Positions 1 to 11,430 of a stretch of DNA of 64,000 bases are shown in pieces (position 1 is the stretch's first letter; each line of letters opens with the position of its first letter). The position numbers and the translations under genes are program-made. Location of the stretch: contig CM019072.1 in the NCBI GenBank assembly GCA_009667805.1, positions 32,667,519 through 32,731,518 of the forward strand, written 5' to 3'. The notes beneath the pieces were generated by a model. The model did no database searches. It was not told the DNA's origin and saw only the letters and a list, made by a program, of their open reading frames with translations. This DNA is from Leptobrachium leishanense (taxonomy: Eukaryota; Chordata; Amphibia; Anura; Megophryidae).

Positions 1-300
1 TCATGACTTTCGCTTCATGTCCAAAACGGGTCTAAGTGACGTCAGACATTTGGGGGTTGATGGCCCGCTTCCATTGGGTGATAAATAATGAAAGATGTCA
101 GCCGAATGGGTGCATGAACTCCCGCCGGGAAAGAGGACTTAGATTGGACAGTGGTAGGAAGATAGGGGTATATCAGGAAAGAAACAGTCATTTGACTTCA
201 GGAGCCAGCTGGGGAAGCCACTGACTATCTAAAGGTGAAACGCGTTTTGACAATGTTTTCTTTTATTGTTTTGTTTTAATAAAGTAATTTTTAAGATACT
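1..300 (+). other. Hammerhead-like motif and AT-rich tail of an unidentified repeat
   Basis: CTGACTA at 221-227 and GAAAC at 237-241 are spaced like the two halves of a hammerhead core, followed by GCGTTTTG, T-rich sequence and AATAAAG. The first half departs from CTGATGA, so an active ribozyme is unlikely. The same arrangement recurs elsewhere in the window, and the downstream text (actaccactgtctttt) resembles the insert at 23.7-24.9 kb, which suggests one dispersed repeat family, possibly Penelope-like. No reverse transcriptase is visible nearby. Confidence 0.35.
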
Positions 301-1581
301 ACCACTGTCTTTTGATCGATTGGAGAAAAGAAAGGGTTTTTTGGACATTGTACCTTGAAAACAACCTCTGAGCACATTACCTGCGGACCTGTGCAAGGTC
401 CTATGCCATGTGAGTACATTTCCTAAATGGCTATATATTTGGTTGAATTTTTAGTCTGCGCTATGGTCCCCACCTTCTATATTTAAGGTGTGAGAAGGGA
501 TACAAGATCAGAGGGGCGTTTGGGTGGCTGAATAATGCACCAAAAACCTGTTATCCTGAGCCAGAAGGGCTCTGCTTAATGTGAGTGGGACCATGTGGAT
601 ATGCTCACTGAAATGTCTTGTGGGTGAGACTGAGATATTTTCTTTATTCCTTTTGAGGTTATTGGAAAGAGAAGATTGGACAGACATATTAATGGAATTG
701 GGACCTGTGAACTGACATTGGGAACATTGTGATCGCTACACCATTGACTATTGTATATCCATTTTCTAGTGGTTGGGTGACAAGGACCACCTGAGTGTGT
801 TTTAGCGATATTCCATAAAATTTTATATCAGCGCTGCTCAATTTTTTGTTGTTTATTTGTGTATTCCCACGTAATTTGCTTGGGAATATTGCACCAAATT
901 AACCATAAGCGGTAAAAAATAAACGGTTTCGGTCTCCTTAATGTGAGACCACACAGCAAATACCACAATCAACACTAATACAGGCAAACAGGGTCTCCTT
1001 GATATGGGACCCTTAAGTATGACAGTCCACCATGTGTTTCCCCTGTATGCGAAGGTTACTTTATAGGAAATGCATGCGTGTATACGTAGAGGAACTAATT
1101 ACAGCAAACAGCATATTTCACAGTGTGGATAGAACAAAGGATATTGATTGACTGAGATAGTAAATAAAATTTTACTTTTATTGGAAACTAACAAACAGAA
1201 CATAATGACAAACCAAGGAAAGGATAAAAAGTCTCTGTGGCTCCAATCAGCGTAATAAATGCCACATAGGATACTAGGTGCACCTAGATAAGTCTCTCAT
1301 ATGGGATACAAACAGACAAACAACCTAAATTCTGTCAACTCCTATCAAAGTGAAGAAACAGGCCTTCGTGGGTCCGCACAATAGGACAGAGAGAAGCTGC
1401 TATAGAGAGAGTTTCCAATAGGATGAGTGGCAAGTGAAACTGCATTAGGTAGAGGAAAGGTTGAGGCCCAAAATCAATGCTGGGAGCACTACCAGCTTAG
1501 AACCAACCCACCCCCAAAATTAACACCAAGCCAGAGACTAAATTGTTTTTAAAATAAAAAAATGGTGACACTTAAAATCAC
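301..1581. other. No recognised gene or repeat
   Basis: AT-rich sequence with no long open frame. The stretch around 810-900 (ending in a cagcgctgctc motif and T-runs) looks like the tail of an interspersed repeat, but I cannot name it. It runs into the minisatellite at 1582. Confidence 0.3.
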
Positions 1582-1969
1582 ATGGCTATATTTCCCCCCA
1601 GCTCACACATGGATATATTGCCCCCAGCTCACACATGGATATATTGCCCCAGCTCACATGGATATATTGCCCCAGCTCACACATATAGTGACCCCAGCTC
1701 ACACATAGATATATTGCCCCAGCTCATATGGATATATTGCTCCAGCTCACATGGATATATTGCCCCCATCTCACACATGGATATATTGCCCCAGCTCACA
1801 CATGGAAATATTGCCCCACAGCTCACGCATGGATATATTGCCCCAGCTCAAACATGGATATATTGCCCCCCAGCTCACACATGGATATATTGCCCCAGCT
1901 CACACATGAATATATTGCCCCTAGCTCACATGAATATATTGCCCCAAGCTCACATGAATATATTTCCCC
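1582..1969 (+). repeat. Minisatellite family A, block 1
   Basis: About 15 copies of a 24-27-bp unit, GGATATATTGCCCC followed by AGCTCACACAT, with small length changes in the C-run and in the ACAC/AC part. All three frames stay mostly open because the unit is poor in stops, giving spurious Tyr/Pro/Ser-rich translations. The block was split by the LINE inserted at 1970: it resumes at 9541 with a near-duplicate of its last 13 bases. Confidence 0.95.
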
Positions 1970-1993
1970 GGAGGGGTGTGGCCTGACCGAGCT

Positions 1994-2002
1994 CCAAGAT
2001 GG
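1994..2002 (+). promoter_or_regulatory. YY1-like site at the LINE 5' end
   Basis: CCAAGATGG lies about 25 bases after the inferred 5' end of the LINE. Mammalian L1 elements carry a YY1 site with the same core near base 12-20 that positions the transcription start. Motif seen directly; function inferred by analogy. Confidence 0.4.
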
Positions 2003-2069
2003 ATGCCTGAAGTGTGAGCTCCAGCGTGTTTGCCACATAATTGCTTATTCTCGGCGGATCACAAGAGCA

Positions 2070-3130
2070 ATGATGAAGGGAAAACAAAGGAGAACGACCA
2101 CTACTGACCCAGGAACCCCCAAATCTACTTTGCAGGGCTCCATGGCCGCTTTCTTACAAGCGCCGCTTGCGTCGCAGATGAGGCCTAGCCAGACGGAAGC
2201 AGCCTCTCCCTCGCCATCGGAGGCCTCGTGGAGCGAGGATCACCCGCGCTTGAGGCGTATGGAGGAAATGATGGCATCCTTGCCCTCCAAACAGGATCTG
2301 CTCGATCTGGCCTCGACACTGGGAGAAACACTCAGGGGAGAGGTATCGGCGGTCAAGACGGGCCTGATGGAGCTGGAGACGCGGGTGATTACCCTTGAAA
2401 ATGCGGCGCAACATGCGGCATCCGACTCCAATGGAGGCCCTGGCTCCCCGATTCTTTCGGTGTTACTCCGCCGCATGGATGACCTGGAGAATCGCTCACG
2501 CCGCCAGAATTTGCGGATTCGAAGGGTGGAAGAGTCGTGTCCGAGTTGCGTGAGTACCTGGCCCGCCTATTTACATTTATTATACCGGATGGCACTATCT
2601 CCCCCTCCGCCATGGATCGGGTGCACAGAGTGTACCGGGCCTCGGCGTCGGAAGATACGCAAAACGGGCCCCGTGACATTCTTTGTCACATCCCTGACTT
2701 TCGAATGAAGGAGCTGATCGTAAGGGCGGCAAGGGCCCAACGATCCTGGGACTTTGAAGGGGACAAGGTGGAGATATTTAATGACTTGTCACGTTTCACA
2801 CTGACGGCCCGCAGGGCTCTGCGGCCGGTGACCCTGGTTCTGAGGGAAAAGGGAATCCCTTACAGATGGGGCTTCCCATTCTCCTTGCACGCCTCCTTTA
2901 ATGGTAGGAACGGAGTGATTAAATCCCCACGAGACGTGCCTGAATTTCTCAGGGAGCTGCAACTACAGGAGGTGCAGGTACCAAACTGGGAGACTGTTTT
3001 AATGGAGGAGTCTGCGCGCCCTTTTTATGCTCCCCCCTCGAGACCAAAGAGACAGCGGAGACCTCGGGATCGAGTCCGCCCGCGAGATGGTGAGCCTACG
3101 GATGAACCTGAGTTAGAAGGGACCCAATGA
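2070..3130 (+). pseudogene. LINE ORF1 protein (L1 Transposase_22-like), frameshifted
   Basis: Nucleic-acid chaperone of an L1-type LINE. Translation starts at ATG 2070 (MMKGKQRRTTTT) and runs through a Ser/Pro-rich N-terminus and a probable coiled coil (LRRMEEMMASLPSKQDLLD and following) into the diagnostic DDLENRSRRQNLRIR motif. Near 2530 the frame slips; the rest (SELREYLARLFTFI to ELEGTQ, stop 3130) continues in another frame and holds the RRM/C-terminal half, with VHRVYRA, DILCHIPDF and the loop around GIPYRWGFPFSL. It ends in a basic tail (RPKRQRRPRDRVRPRDG). The upstream minisatellite is accidentally in frame; I use the first ATG inside the element. Together the two pieces would give about 350 aa, normal for the family. 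Confidence 0.85.
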
Positions 3131-5099
3131 GACTCAGGGAACATTACTGGAGACTTGCCGCGTGCAGCACCCTCTCTCGGCCTGCTTGACTGTGGAAACC
3201 GTGGGGAATACTTGTACGAAGAGAGGGTTGGTGCGACTGGGAGATTGTTCCCCAACCCCTTCTGCTGCAGTGACATGATTGTGCGCCCGTTCGTGTGTAC
3301 AGACACTGGACCGGTGTGCCCCGAGGTCTTTTGTGTAGAGGGACGTTCCTAGAGGCCTGACATGCACACCCCAATCTCCCGAGCACAAGTGGCGGGATCA
3401 CTGTCCCGTTAAGGGGCTCTTGGAAATTGTAATGCTTGCGGGACATTGTTAAGGAGAACCGCATCGCCCCGCATGCCATGGAATATGGTGGGAGAGGGAG
3501 TTATGGCGGACATTCAGAAGGTTTCTACTGTCACCTGTAAATATGTTGTGGGACATTTGAGATGGGCTGTTGGGAGAGACGGAAGGACTCGATGGGGAGA
3601 AAAGTCCTCTGATTGACAGATATCAGTTTGCTGGTTTGTTTGAGATAGAGGAGGGAGTAGGTAACCGAGGGTGGAAGGATGTCATCAGGAGGAAAGGGGG
3701 GAGGGCAAGGTTTTATATTACCCGGCAGGGGAGGGGGTGGGGGGATGGTCATAACATACACTGCATAACCTATTTAAAAAGGGGGGAAAAAGCAAAAAAA
3801 AAAAAAAGGGGGCCTTATAGGTTTACATAAGTAAATAAGTCACATGTTATGTAAGTTCGTAAAGTTGAGGGAGGGGTAGGGGGTTGGATATTATGTTACA
3901 TTGTCAGGGGAGGGGGAAAGGGGGGATGGATATAACAGAAGTCTGGAAACTTTTAAAGACAAAGAAAAAGGGGGAAAAAAGGGACAAAATCATATGTATA
4001 TATATTTTGTAAAGTTACCATAAGTGAGGGGGGGGGGAGGATAGAATATTGTGTTAAGCGGAAAGGGGAGGGGGAAGGGAGATGACTATAACGTGTATTT
4101 TCCAAGTTTGCATATGTAAAGGGGTGGGGGATGGAATATCATTTTACTCCATTAGAGGTGGGGGAGGGGGGAACGCTACAATGTGCATTTCATGTTCAAG
4201 ACGGGGGGGGGGGGAGGGGGGGAAAGGGGACAAATATAAAAAAAAAAAAGTATTTTAGAAGTCTGCATAACTGGGAGGGGGGGGGATTGACGCGTCTATT
4301 GGCCAGTAGAGGGGAAGACTCTAACGTGCATTTACATTGTTATTGTTATTTCTTTGTTTATTGCTGGGATGTTGAGTCTTTCAACCCTATCTACTGTGAT
4401 GTGCTTAACAGAGGTGGGTGCCAGTGGGTATCGGAGTAACGGAGACCTAAGCTGTATATCAAGGGCGTACTAAATGACGTCTCGCCCAGTGCCCATTTCT
4501 GGCCTACCTGTGCTCTTGTTATAACTTACATATTGCCTACCTAAAGCACGTATATCGCTTGCTATTGCTGATCCGCTGATGATTATTCATTACCGTGGCA
4601 ACACGTTGGCCTCTGGCCTGTTTTTTCTTTTTTCTTTTCTCTTCTTTTCTTCTTCCTTTTCTCTGCTCTTCTAGCGAGGTACTCGGCTGATTGCCTCTCT
4701 TTTCTTCTTCTTCTCTTATTCGTCTTTTCTTTGCCTACCCCGAGGTATTGGCGTCGAATTTTCTCAGGGGAACTGTTCAGGGCGGTTTTATACCCCCTTG
4801 GACAGGTAGCCTGACGGACGCTTGAGCCTCATCAATCACTTAGTGTTATTTTGTTTTGTCTTGTGTGTGTTTATCGTTTGTGTGCGTGTTGTAAGCTTTC
4901 TTCCCTCCCCCCCTTTTTTTTTTTTTTTTTTTTTTTCTCGCTCTCTCACTCTCTCTCCTCTTCTTTTCCTCTTACTCCTTTTCTGTCCAACTTCTCCTTC
5001 TTCCCCTTTTTATCTGACTGGGGTCTGGGAATATGGCTGATGGAGATATGATGGCGGGGGGCGGCTCTGGCACTAGCAGCTCTGGAGATAAGTCGGCTT
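3131..5099 (+). other. Long inter-ORF region of the LINE
   Basis: About 2 kb without a credible gene. From 3630 to 4310 it has many runs of four or more G on the plus strand (such as GGGGAGGGGG) able to form G-quadruplexes, interleaved with A-runs. From 4610 to 5010 it turns into T/C-rich sequence with a T-run of about 22 at 4913-4936. This may be a spacer or an internal promoter region for ORF2. Confidence 0.6.
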
Positions 5100-5204
5100 T
5101 CCTGCCACGGTCGTTACGCTTCTTGACTTATAAATGTCAGGGGACTTAACATTCCGGAGAAGCGTGGACGACTCCTTCGTGAACTTCAGGCCCTACGAAC
5201 CTCG

Positions 5205-8200
5205 GTGGTCTTTTTGCAAGAGACGCACTTTCGTGCAGACGCACCCCCCCAACTGCTCACTCGAGCATTCCCCACGGGATTTTTCAGCAATTATACGCAG
5301 GGCAAGTCGCGTGGTACAGCGATCTTATTCGCAAAAGATGTCCCTTTCGTGGTTACTGACACGTTGTGTGATGATGAGGGCAGATATCTTTTTGTTAAAG
5401 GTTCGATTTCAGGGGTGGCTTATACTTTCGCTTCTATCTATTTGCCGAATGTAAATCAACATAGGGGCCTTGCGAGGATCGTGAAGGCCCTGGATAAGTT
5501 CCAAACGGGCATCCTGATTCTGGCAGGGGACTTCAACGTCCCCATGGATCCGCGAATAGACACTTCCCGTCGTCAGTCGAATATCCCACCAAGCTCTATT
5601 AGACATCTTAAACGTACCCTGGACTCTTTGCACTTGGTAGATGTTTGGCGTGCTCTGAATTCGGGGGCCCGAGATTTCACTTATTACTCGTCGGTACATG
5701 CTTCTTTCTCGAGAATCAATTATCTTTTTATGCAACAACATCAATTGCATTTGCTACTTGAGGCGAATATCGGCACACGTACGTGGTCGGACCACTCGCC
5801 TGTTTGGATGTCACTGACCTCTCCACTTTTCCGCCCACGGGAGAGATCCTGGAGACTGAATACGCACCTGCTTGAGGATCTCGGTTTTTCGAGGGAATTA
5901 TCTGGAGCTATGAAGCACTACTTCGAGGAAAATGCCGGGGTGGGTGAGGTCTCAGAAGTTACGGTTTGGGAGGCACATAAGGCGGTAGTAAGGGGCCTGC
6001 TTATCAGCAAGGCTGTTGCACTCAACAAGGCCAAATCAACAGAGACGGTAGATCTTTTGAATGGCATCAGACGCTTAGAACAGTCTTCCCTCTATACATC
6101 AGACGACGCAGACTTTAAGGAGGCTACGCTACTTAGGCGACGCCTAAACGACATCCTTAATGAGAAATTAAGACTGGATGCGGCGCGCGCCAAATGCCGA
6201 TTTGCCTTGCAGGAAAATAAGCCTGGGAAGTTGCTGGCGCACTTACTTCGACAACGTCGGGAAACTAATTATGTTTCCAAGATCAAAACAGGGACGGGAC
6301 GAACTTCACCCCTACCTGATGTGATCGTCAGGGAATTTGAGTCCTATTACCGTCAGCTTTATGATATGGAGGGTACGACAGGAAGAGTTATTGCGCCACC
6401 AACCATCTCCAGATATCTACAGGATAAGATTCATACTACATTATCACCCGAAGATACAGAGTCGCTTTCTGCACCGTTTACGGAAGTAGAACTCTTAACC
6501 GTAATGAAACTTATGAAAAAGGGTAAAAGCCCTGGCCCGGATGGGCTGTCGCTAGAATATTATCAACATTTTGCAACGGAGCTATACCCGAGAATGCTTT
6601 CGGCTTTTCAATCGGTGGGAGCTGATACTTCTTTTCACCCTCACACGGTAGCGGCTACAATAGCAGTTATACCGAAGCCGGGAAAAGATGAGTCTGAATG
6701 TAGGAACTATAGACCCATCTCCTTGCTGAATACAGACGCAAAAATATTTGCTAAACTTTTGGCGGAACGACTGAAACCTTTCCTGTCTAAATTGGTCCGA
6801 CCAGATCAAGTGGGATTCATTCCGGGACGGGAAGCCAGGGATGCCACCTCTAGAGCGCTTGGTGCAGTTGCTTACGCAAAAAAGACAGGAGAGGGGGTGG
6901 TGCTTTTATCAATGGATGCCGAAAAGGCGTTTGATAAAGTGAGCTGGTCTTTTCTGTTTTTAGTCTTACGACAAATGGGGCTCCCGAATCCTTTTTTAGA
7001 CCAGATACAAGCTTTATATACGAATCCGTCGGCTCGTATCCGTGTGAATGGAGCACTTTCTGCCCCCATCCCGATCTGTAATGGAACTCGACAGGGCTGC
7101 CCCATGTCGCCGTTATTATTCGCTATGTATTTGGAACCACTTCTGGAGGCGGTTCGTTCTACCGATTCCATCACGGGGATACAAGGCACCTCTACCCATC
7201 ACGTGGTCTCTGCTTATGCGGATGACCTGCTTTTTATGTTGACGAATGCGGACACTTCATTGCCAGCGGTGACAAAGGTATTATTGGATTTTGGTGAGGT
7301 CTCCGGATTCCGGGTAAACATGGACAAGTCGGAACTACTTAATGTGAATCTCTCGCAGGCTCGTGTGGCTAGACTAAAGAGGGCGGTTCCATTTACGTGG
7401 TGTAAGGACCGATTGAAATACCTAGGAATATGGATCTCCCCATCCCCGGCTCTGCTTTACGCTCTTAACTATCAACCATTGTTAGATGTTTTTGTATCAG
7501 AGCTATCTGGTTGGTCGAAAAAGTTTATTTCCTGGTCGGGCCGGATTAATACTTTGAAAATTAATATAGTACCCAGACTTCTATATGTACTTCAAGCGGT
7601 CCCGATCTCTCTGCCTGCCAATTTCTTCAAGCTGTTCCGAACAGCGGCACTGCGTTTCATTTGGCCTCAGGGGGGCCCGCGTGTCAGTTATGCTACGTTA
7701 TGTCGTCCTAAATCGGAAGGGGGTTTGGCATTGCCTGACGCTAAACTATATTACTACGCAGTACATCTTGCGCGACTCCTGGAATGGTCTGTCCAAAAGT
7801 CAGAGAAGCTGTGGCTGGACATGGAGGAAACGCTGGTGGGAACGCCCCTATGGACACTGCCGTGGATTCGTTGCCAAGGTCCTTGGGAACAACAAAGGAT
7901 TTGGTGCCTTACGACAGACACGCTGGGCATCTGGAGGCGATTACGTATGCAATTTGGGTTGACATCTGCGATTTCACCACTTTTGCCATTACAAGACAAC
8001 CCCGATTTTACACCAGGGGTATGCACAGCCCTGAAAGAGCGGTTTGACCTTCCGGATAGGATCACGGTGGCTACCTATTTGAAGGATGGTAATCCTCCCC
8101 CGTTACAGCACTCGGAGGGAACACCTTCGATCCGTCTTCAGGAACGGTTCAATTATCACCAGATCCAATCGTATCTGCGCTCTTTGAAGGCTGGTTTCAG

Positions 8201-8918
8201 CCTCACTCGTCCTCTTACGCCCTTTGAGCAGTATTTCCAATTTGGTATTCAGTTGGACAGAGGTGTTTCTACCATATATCGCATGCTCCTTGGGCGATAT
8301 GCAGAGACTCCTGCTTTCAGAGAAAGGTGGAGTGCCGTGATGGGAAAACATATTTCAGATGAGGAATGGAATAAGACTTTTACGCTCATTCACAAGGGGA
8401 CCGGGTCTTTACATTGCGCGGAAAATGCTTATAAAATTCTTACATTTTGGTACCGGACTCCAGATCGGCTACAGAAGATGTTTCCCCTTCATGATCCGCA
8501 ATGCTGGCGGTGCAAGGCGGCCTTTGGGGATTTTTTGCATATTTGGTGGGACTGTCCTGATATTCAGGTTTTCTGGAAGATGGTTCACAATGCAGTTCGT
8601 GCAATTTCAGATGAGGAATATGAGTTCACTCCATCTAACTATATCCTGTTGCAGTTCCCGGCGCCCGTAAAAATCTTGAAGCGGTCGGTAGTATTGAGAT
8701 TGGTGACTGCGGCCAAACTGCTGATCCCTCTGCATTGGAACAAGCAGACGTTACCCTCTTGGCGAGAATGGGTGGCTAAGGTAGAATTCTTACGCAGGAT
8801 GGATAACCTGGTAGCGAAGGACCTAGACCAAGTCGAACAATTTGTTATGAATTGGTTTCATTGGGATAACTATGTGAGCTCGGCACCTGAGAGATGCCTA
8901 GAGGTGGCTGACGCATGA
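5205..8918 (+). CDS. LINE ORF2: endonuclease and reverse transcriptase
   Basis: 1237 codons, open to the stop at 8918. The apurinic-like endonuclease is at the N-terminus: VVFLQETHFRAD, LILAGDFNVPMDPRIDTS (about residue 105) and WSDHSPV near 194. The usual RIDYL is RINYL here. Reverse transcriptase follows: GKSPGPDGLSLEYYQ (about 440), IPKPGKDESECRNYRPISLL, GFIPGRE, LLSMDAEKAFDKVSW, GTRQGCPMSPLLFA and the YADD active site (about 669). A C-terminal Cys-His knuckle, CWRCKAAFGDFLHIWWDC, starts near 1099. True homology begins upstream: 5105-5204 in another frame reads like the usual endonuclease N-terminus, and a one-base change near 5143 disconnects it. The frame shown therefore lacks about 30 residues including the first strand, so the endonuclease is probably dead. 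Confidence 0.92.
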   Translation: MVFLQETHFRADAPPQLLTRAFPTGFFSNYTQGKSRGTAILFAKDVPFVVTDTLCDDEGRYLFVKGSISGVAYTFASIYLPNVNQHRGLARIVKALDKFQTGILILAGDFNVPMDPRIDTSRRQSNIPPSSIRHLKRTLDSLHLVDVWRALNSGARDFTYYSSVHASFSRINYLFMQQHQLHLLLEANIGTRTWSDHSPVWMSLTSPLFRPRERSWRLNTHLLEDLGFSRELSGAMKHYFEENAGVGEVSEVTVWEAHKAVVRGLLISKAVALNKAKSTETVDLLNGIRRLEQSSLYTSDDADFKEATLLRRRLNDILNEKLRLDAARAKCRFALQENKPGKLLAHLLRQRRETNYVSKIKTGTGRTSPLPDVIVREFESYYRQLYDMEGTTGRVIAPPTISRYLQDKIHTTLSPEDTESLSAPFTEVELLTVMKLMKKGKSPGPDGLSLEYYQHFATELYPRMLSAFQSVGADTSFHPHTVAATIAVIPKPGKDESECRNYRPISLLNTDAKIFAKLLAERLKPFLSKLVRPDQVGFIPGREARDATSRALGAVAYAKKTGEGVVLLSMDAEKAFDKVSWSFLFLVLRQMGLPNPFLDQIQALYTNPSARIRVNGALSAPIPICNGTRQGCPMSPLLFAMYLEPLLEAVRSTDSITGIQGTSTHHVVSAYADDLLFMLTNADTSLPAVTKVLLDFGEVSGFRVNMDKSELLNVNLSQARVARLKRAVPFTWCKDRLKYLGIWISPSPALLYALNYQPLLDVFVSELSGWSKKFISWSGRINTLKINIVPRLLYVLQAVPISLPANFFKLFRTAALRFIWPQGGPRVSYATLCRPKSEGGLALPDAKLYYYAVHLARLLEWSVQKSEKLWLDMEETLVGTPLWTLPWIRCQGPWEQQRIWCLTTDTLGIWRRLRMQFGLTSAISPLLPLQDNPDFTPGVCTALKERFDLPDRITVATYLKDGNPPPLQHSEGTPSIRLQERFNYHQIQSYLRSLKAGFSLTRPLTPFEQYFQFGIQLDRGVSTIYRMLLGRYAETPAFRERWSAVMGKHISDEEWNKTFTLIHKGTGSLHCAENAYKILTFWYRTPDRLQKMFPLHDPQCWRCKAAFGDFLHIWWDCPDIQVFWKMVHNAVRAISDEEYEFTPSNYILLQFPAPVKILKRSVVLRLVTAAKLLIPLHWNKQTLPSWREWVAKVEFLRRMDNLVAKDLDQVEQFVMNWFHWDNYVSSAPERCLEVADA

Positions 8919-10137
8919 ACGGGTGGACGGATGGCTGGAGTTTGAATTAGGACGCTAGAGACCCCGATGGAGAATGGAGAGTCTAGGAACTGCCATTGTC
9001 CAAACGCGTGGCCCACCAGTTGGTGCGTCAGAGTCCTCTTCCCCCAGGAAGAAGCTGTTCCCTCCTTCCCCCCTCTCTCTTTTTTTTTTTTTTTCTTTTC
9101 TCTCTCTTCTCCACCTCTTCTCCCCTTTCTGTACTACTTTATTTCCCTGAACTCTGCCCCTTGCTGTAGTGTCTTTTCTCTTGTCTTTATCGTTGTCCTG
9201 TCTGTTTTGTTGGTTTGTCCTGTCTGCTGTTTTGTTATGTTTGTTCTAGTCTGTCTGTTTTCTCACAACCCGGAAGACGTACTTAAAGGCATTGGACATT
9301 TTTCTCAGAAGCTGGTCAGCATTGGTACAGCATCCGATTATAGATGTAGCATGCAGCACCCTGATTTCGACCGGGGTAGGATTCTGCTTTTTACCAATTG
9401 CAAATCAGTATGGTGCTAACCTTACATGACTGCTGCTGTATACATTGCACGACTTGTGTTACCATGTCGGACATGCTAATGTGATTTATGCTAATGTATG
9501 TTTATTTCTGCTAATAAAAATTTTGATTACAAAAAAAAAAAATATAATTTCCCCCCAGCTCACATGAATATATTGCCCCCAGCTCACACATGGATATATT
9601 GCCCCCAGCTCACACATGGATATATTGCCCCAGTTCACATGGATATATTGCCCCAGCTCACACATGGATATATTGCCCCCAGCTCACACATGGATATATT
9701 GCCCCCAGCTCACACATGGATATATTGTCCCCAGCTCACATGGATATATTGCCCCAGTTCACATGGATATATTGCCCCCAGCTCAGACATGGATATATTG
9801 CCAACAAATAAACAGGGATTTAGAGGGACGCGTGGGACTGGGACGCAAGCCGGATATGCGTCCGTGACACGCACGCTGCCTAGGACATATTAGGTCTGGC
9901 GAAAATAATTTTTGGATTATCTTGTCACTTTGACGCATGCGTCTTTATTCTTTGGGGATGTAGTTTTGATTATACCGGACGCGTGGGACTGGAACGCAAG
10001 CCAGATATGCGCCTGTGACACGCACACGCCTGGACGTATTAGGTCAGACAACATTGATTGCTTTCAGCTGTCAGGTAAAGATTCATTTTGTATATACTGT
10101 ATATTCGGCGGAACTGGGACAATCATGATTATTGCTC

Positions 10138-10170
10138 CTGATGAAGACAGCATGATGCTATCGATACGCG
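10138..10170 (+). other. Hammerhead-like hairpin, macrosatellite unit 1
   Basis: CTGATGA, then a short inverted repeat (AGCAT/ATGCT), then GATAC and GCGTTGAG. This matches a hammerhead core except that GAAA is GATA, which should abolish cleavage. Confidence 0.45.
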
Positions 10171-11397
10171 TTGAGCTTTTTTTCCTTTGTTATTGTCCTA
10201 AAATGTTGTTTTAACTGCTGGGGTGCCCTCTAAATCCCCGTTTATTTGTTGGTTTCCTCCTGTGGATGTATCTGACGACGGACTGTTTAAGATTATGAAT
10301 TATTGATGTGCTATGTTACCATCAGTTTATACCGTTCCTGATCAGGTGGCTCATTAGCCTTTACTCTTAGAGATTTTCTTACTTTGAATTATTTTTCTTT
10401 TGTCAGTTACTTTCCTGACCAGGTTTTTTCTAGTTGCGGTTCTATTGGCAGCTTTTTGAGTCATTTACATCTCACTCATTTTCATTTCAATACGACTATG
10501 TTTTTTAATAGTTTCAGTGTGTTTTTTCTCATTTATTAAATTGTGTTCGTGACGGGGACCCACATCCCCTCTATTAACTCTCCTTGCACTTGGTTGTGCT
10601 GGATTGTTATAAGTATTTATTTTGCACATAGATATATTGCCCCAGCTCACATGGATATATTGCCCCAGCTCACACATGAATATATTGCCCCTAGCTCACA
10701 TGAATATATTGCCCCAAGCTCACATGAATATATTTCCCCCAGCTCACATGAATATATTGCCCCCAGCTCACACATGGATATATTGCCCCCAGCTCACACA
10801 TGGATATATTGCCCCAGTTCACATGGATATATTGCCCCCAGCTCACACATGGATATATTGCCCCCAGCTCACACATGGATATATTTCCCCCAGCTCACAC
10901 ATGGATATATTGCCCCCAGCTCACATGAATAAATTGCCCCAGCTCACACATAGATATATTGCCCCCAGCTCACACATGGATATATTGTCCCCAGCTCACA
11001 TGGATATATTGCCCCAGTTCACATGGATATATTGCCCCCAGCTCACACATGGATATATTGCCAACAAATAAACAGGGATTTAGAGGGACGCGTGGGACTG
11101 GGACGCAAGCCGGATATGCGTCCGTGACACGCACGCTGCCTAGGACATATTAGGTCTGGCGAAAATAATTTTTGGATTATCTTGTCACTTTGACGCATGC
11201 GTCTTTATTCTTTGGGGATGTAGTTTTGATTATACCGGACGCGTGGGACTGGAACGCAAGCCAGATATGCGCCCGTGACACGCACACGCCTGGACGTATT
11301 AGGTCAGACAACATTGATTGCTTTCAGCTGTCAGGTAAAGATTCATTTTGTATATACTGTATATTCGGCGGAACTGGGACAATCATGATTATTGCTC

Positions 11398-11430
11398 CTG
11401 ATGAAGACAGCATGATGCTATCGATACGCG
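11398..11430 (+). other. Hammerhead-like hairpin, macrosatellite unit 2
   Basis: Identical to the unit 1 motif, including the GATAC variant. Confidence 0.45.

Larger units (their letters stand above)
1970..9540 (+). mobile_element. Full-length L1-like LINE
   Basis: Non-LTR retrotransposon of about 7.6 kb with a short 5' leader, ORF1, a long inter-ORF region, ORF2, a 3' UTR with a pyrimidine-rich tract (9060-9130) and a poly(A) tail at 9530-9541. It lies inside minisatellite family A. The 13 bases before it (aatatatttcccc, 1957-1969) recur after the tail as aatataatttcccc (9541-9554), a target-site duplication with one extra base. The 5' end begins GGAGGGGTGTGG and carries a CAAGATGG motif, so the copy is probably not 5'-truncated. 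ORF1 has a frameshift and the start of ORF2 is damaged, so this copy is probably inactive but fairly young. L1 versus the related Tx1 clade cannot be settled by eye. Confidence 0.92.

Noticed and set aside
1582..2060. Open frames rich in YIAPSSHMDILP-type repeats across the minisatellites
   Set aside because: All three frames of the 25-bp unit stay open, in several blocks and orientations, and the frame changes with unit length. This is repeat composition and not a protein.
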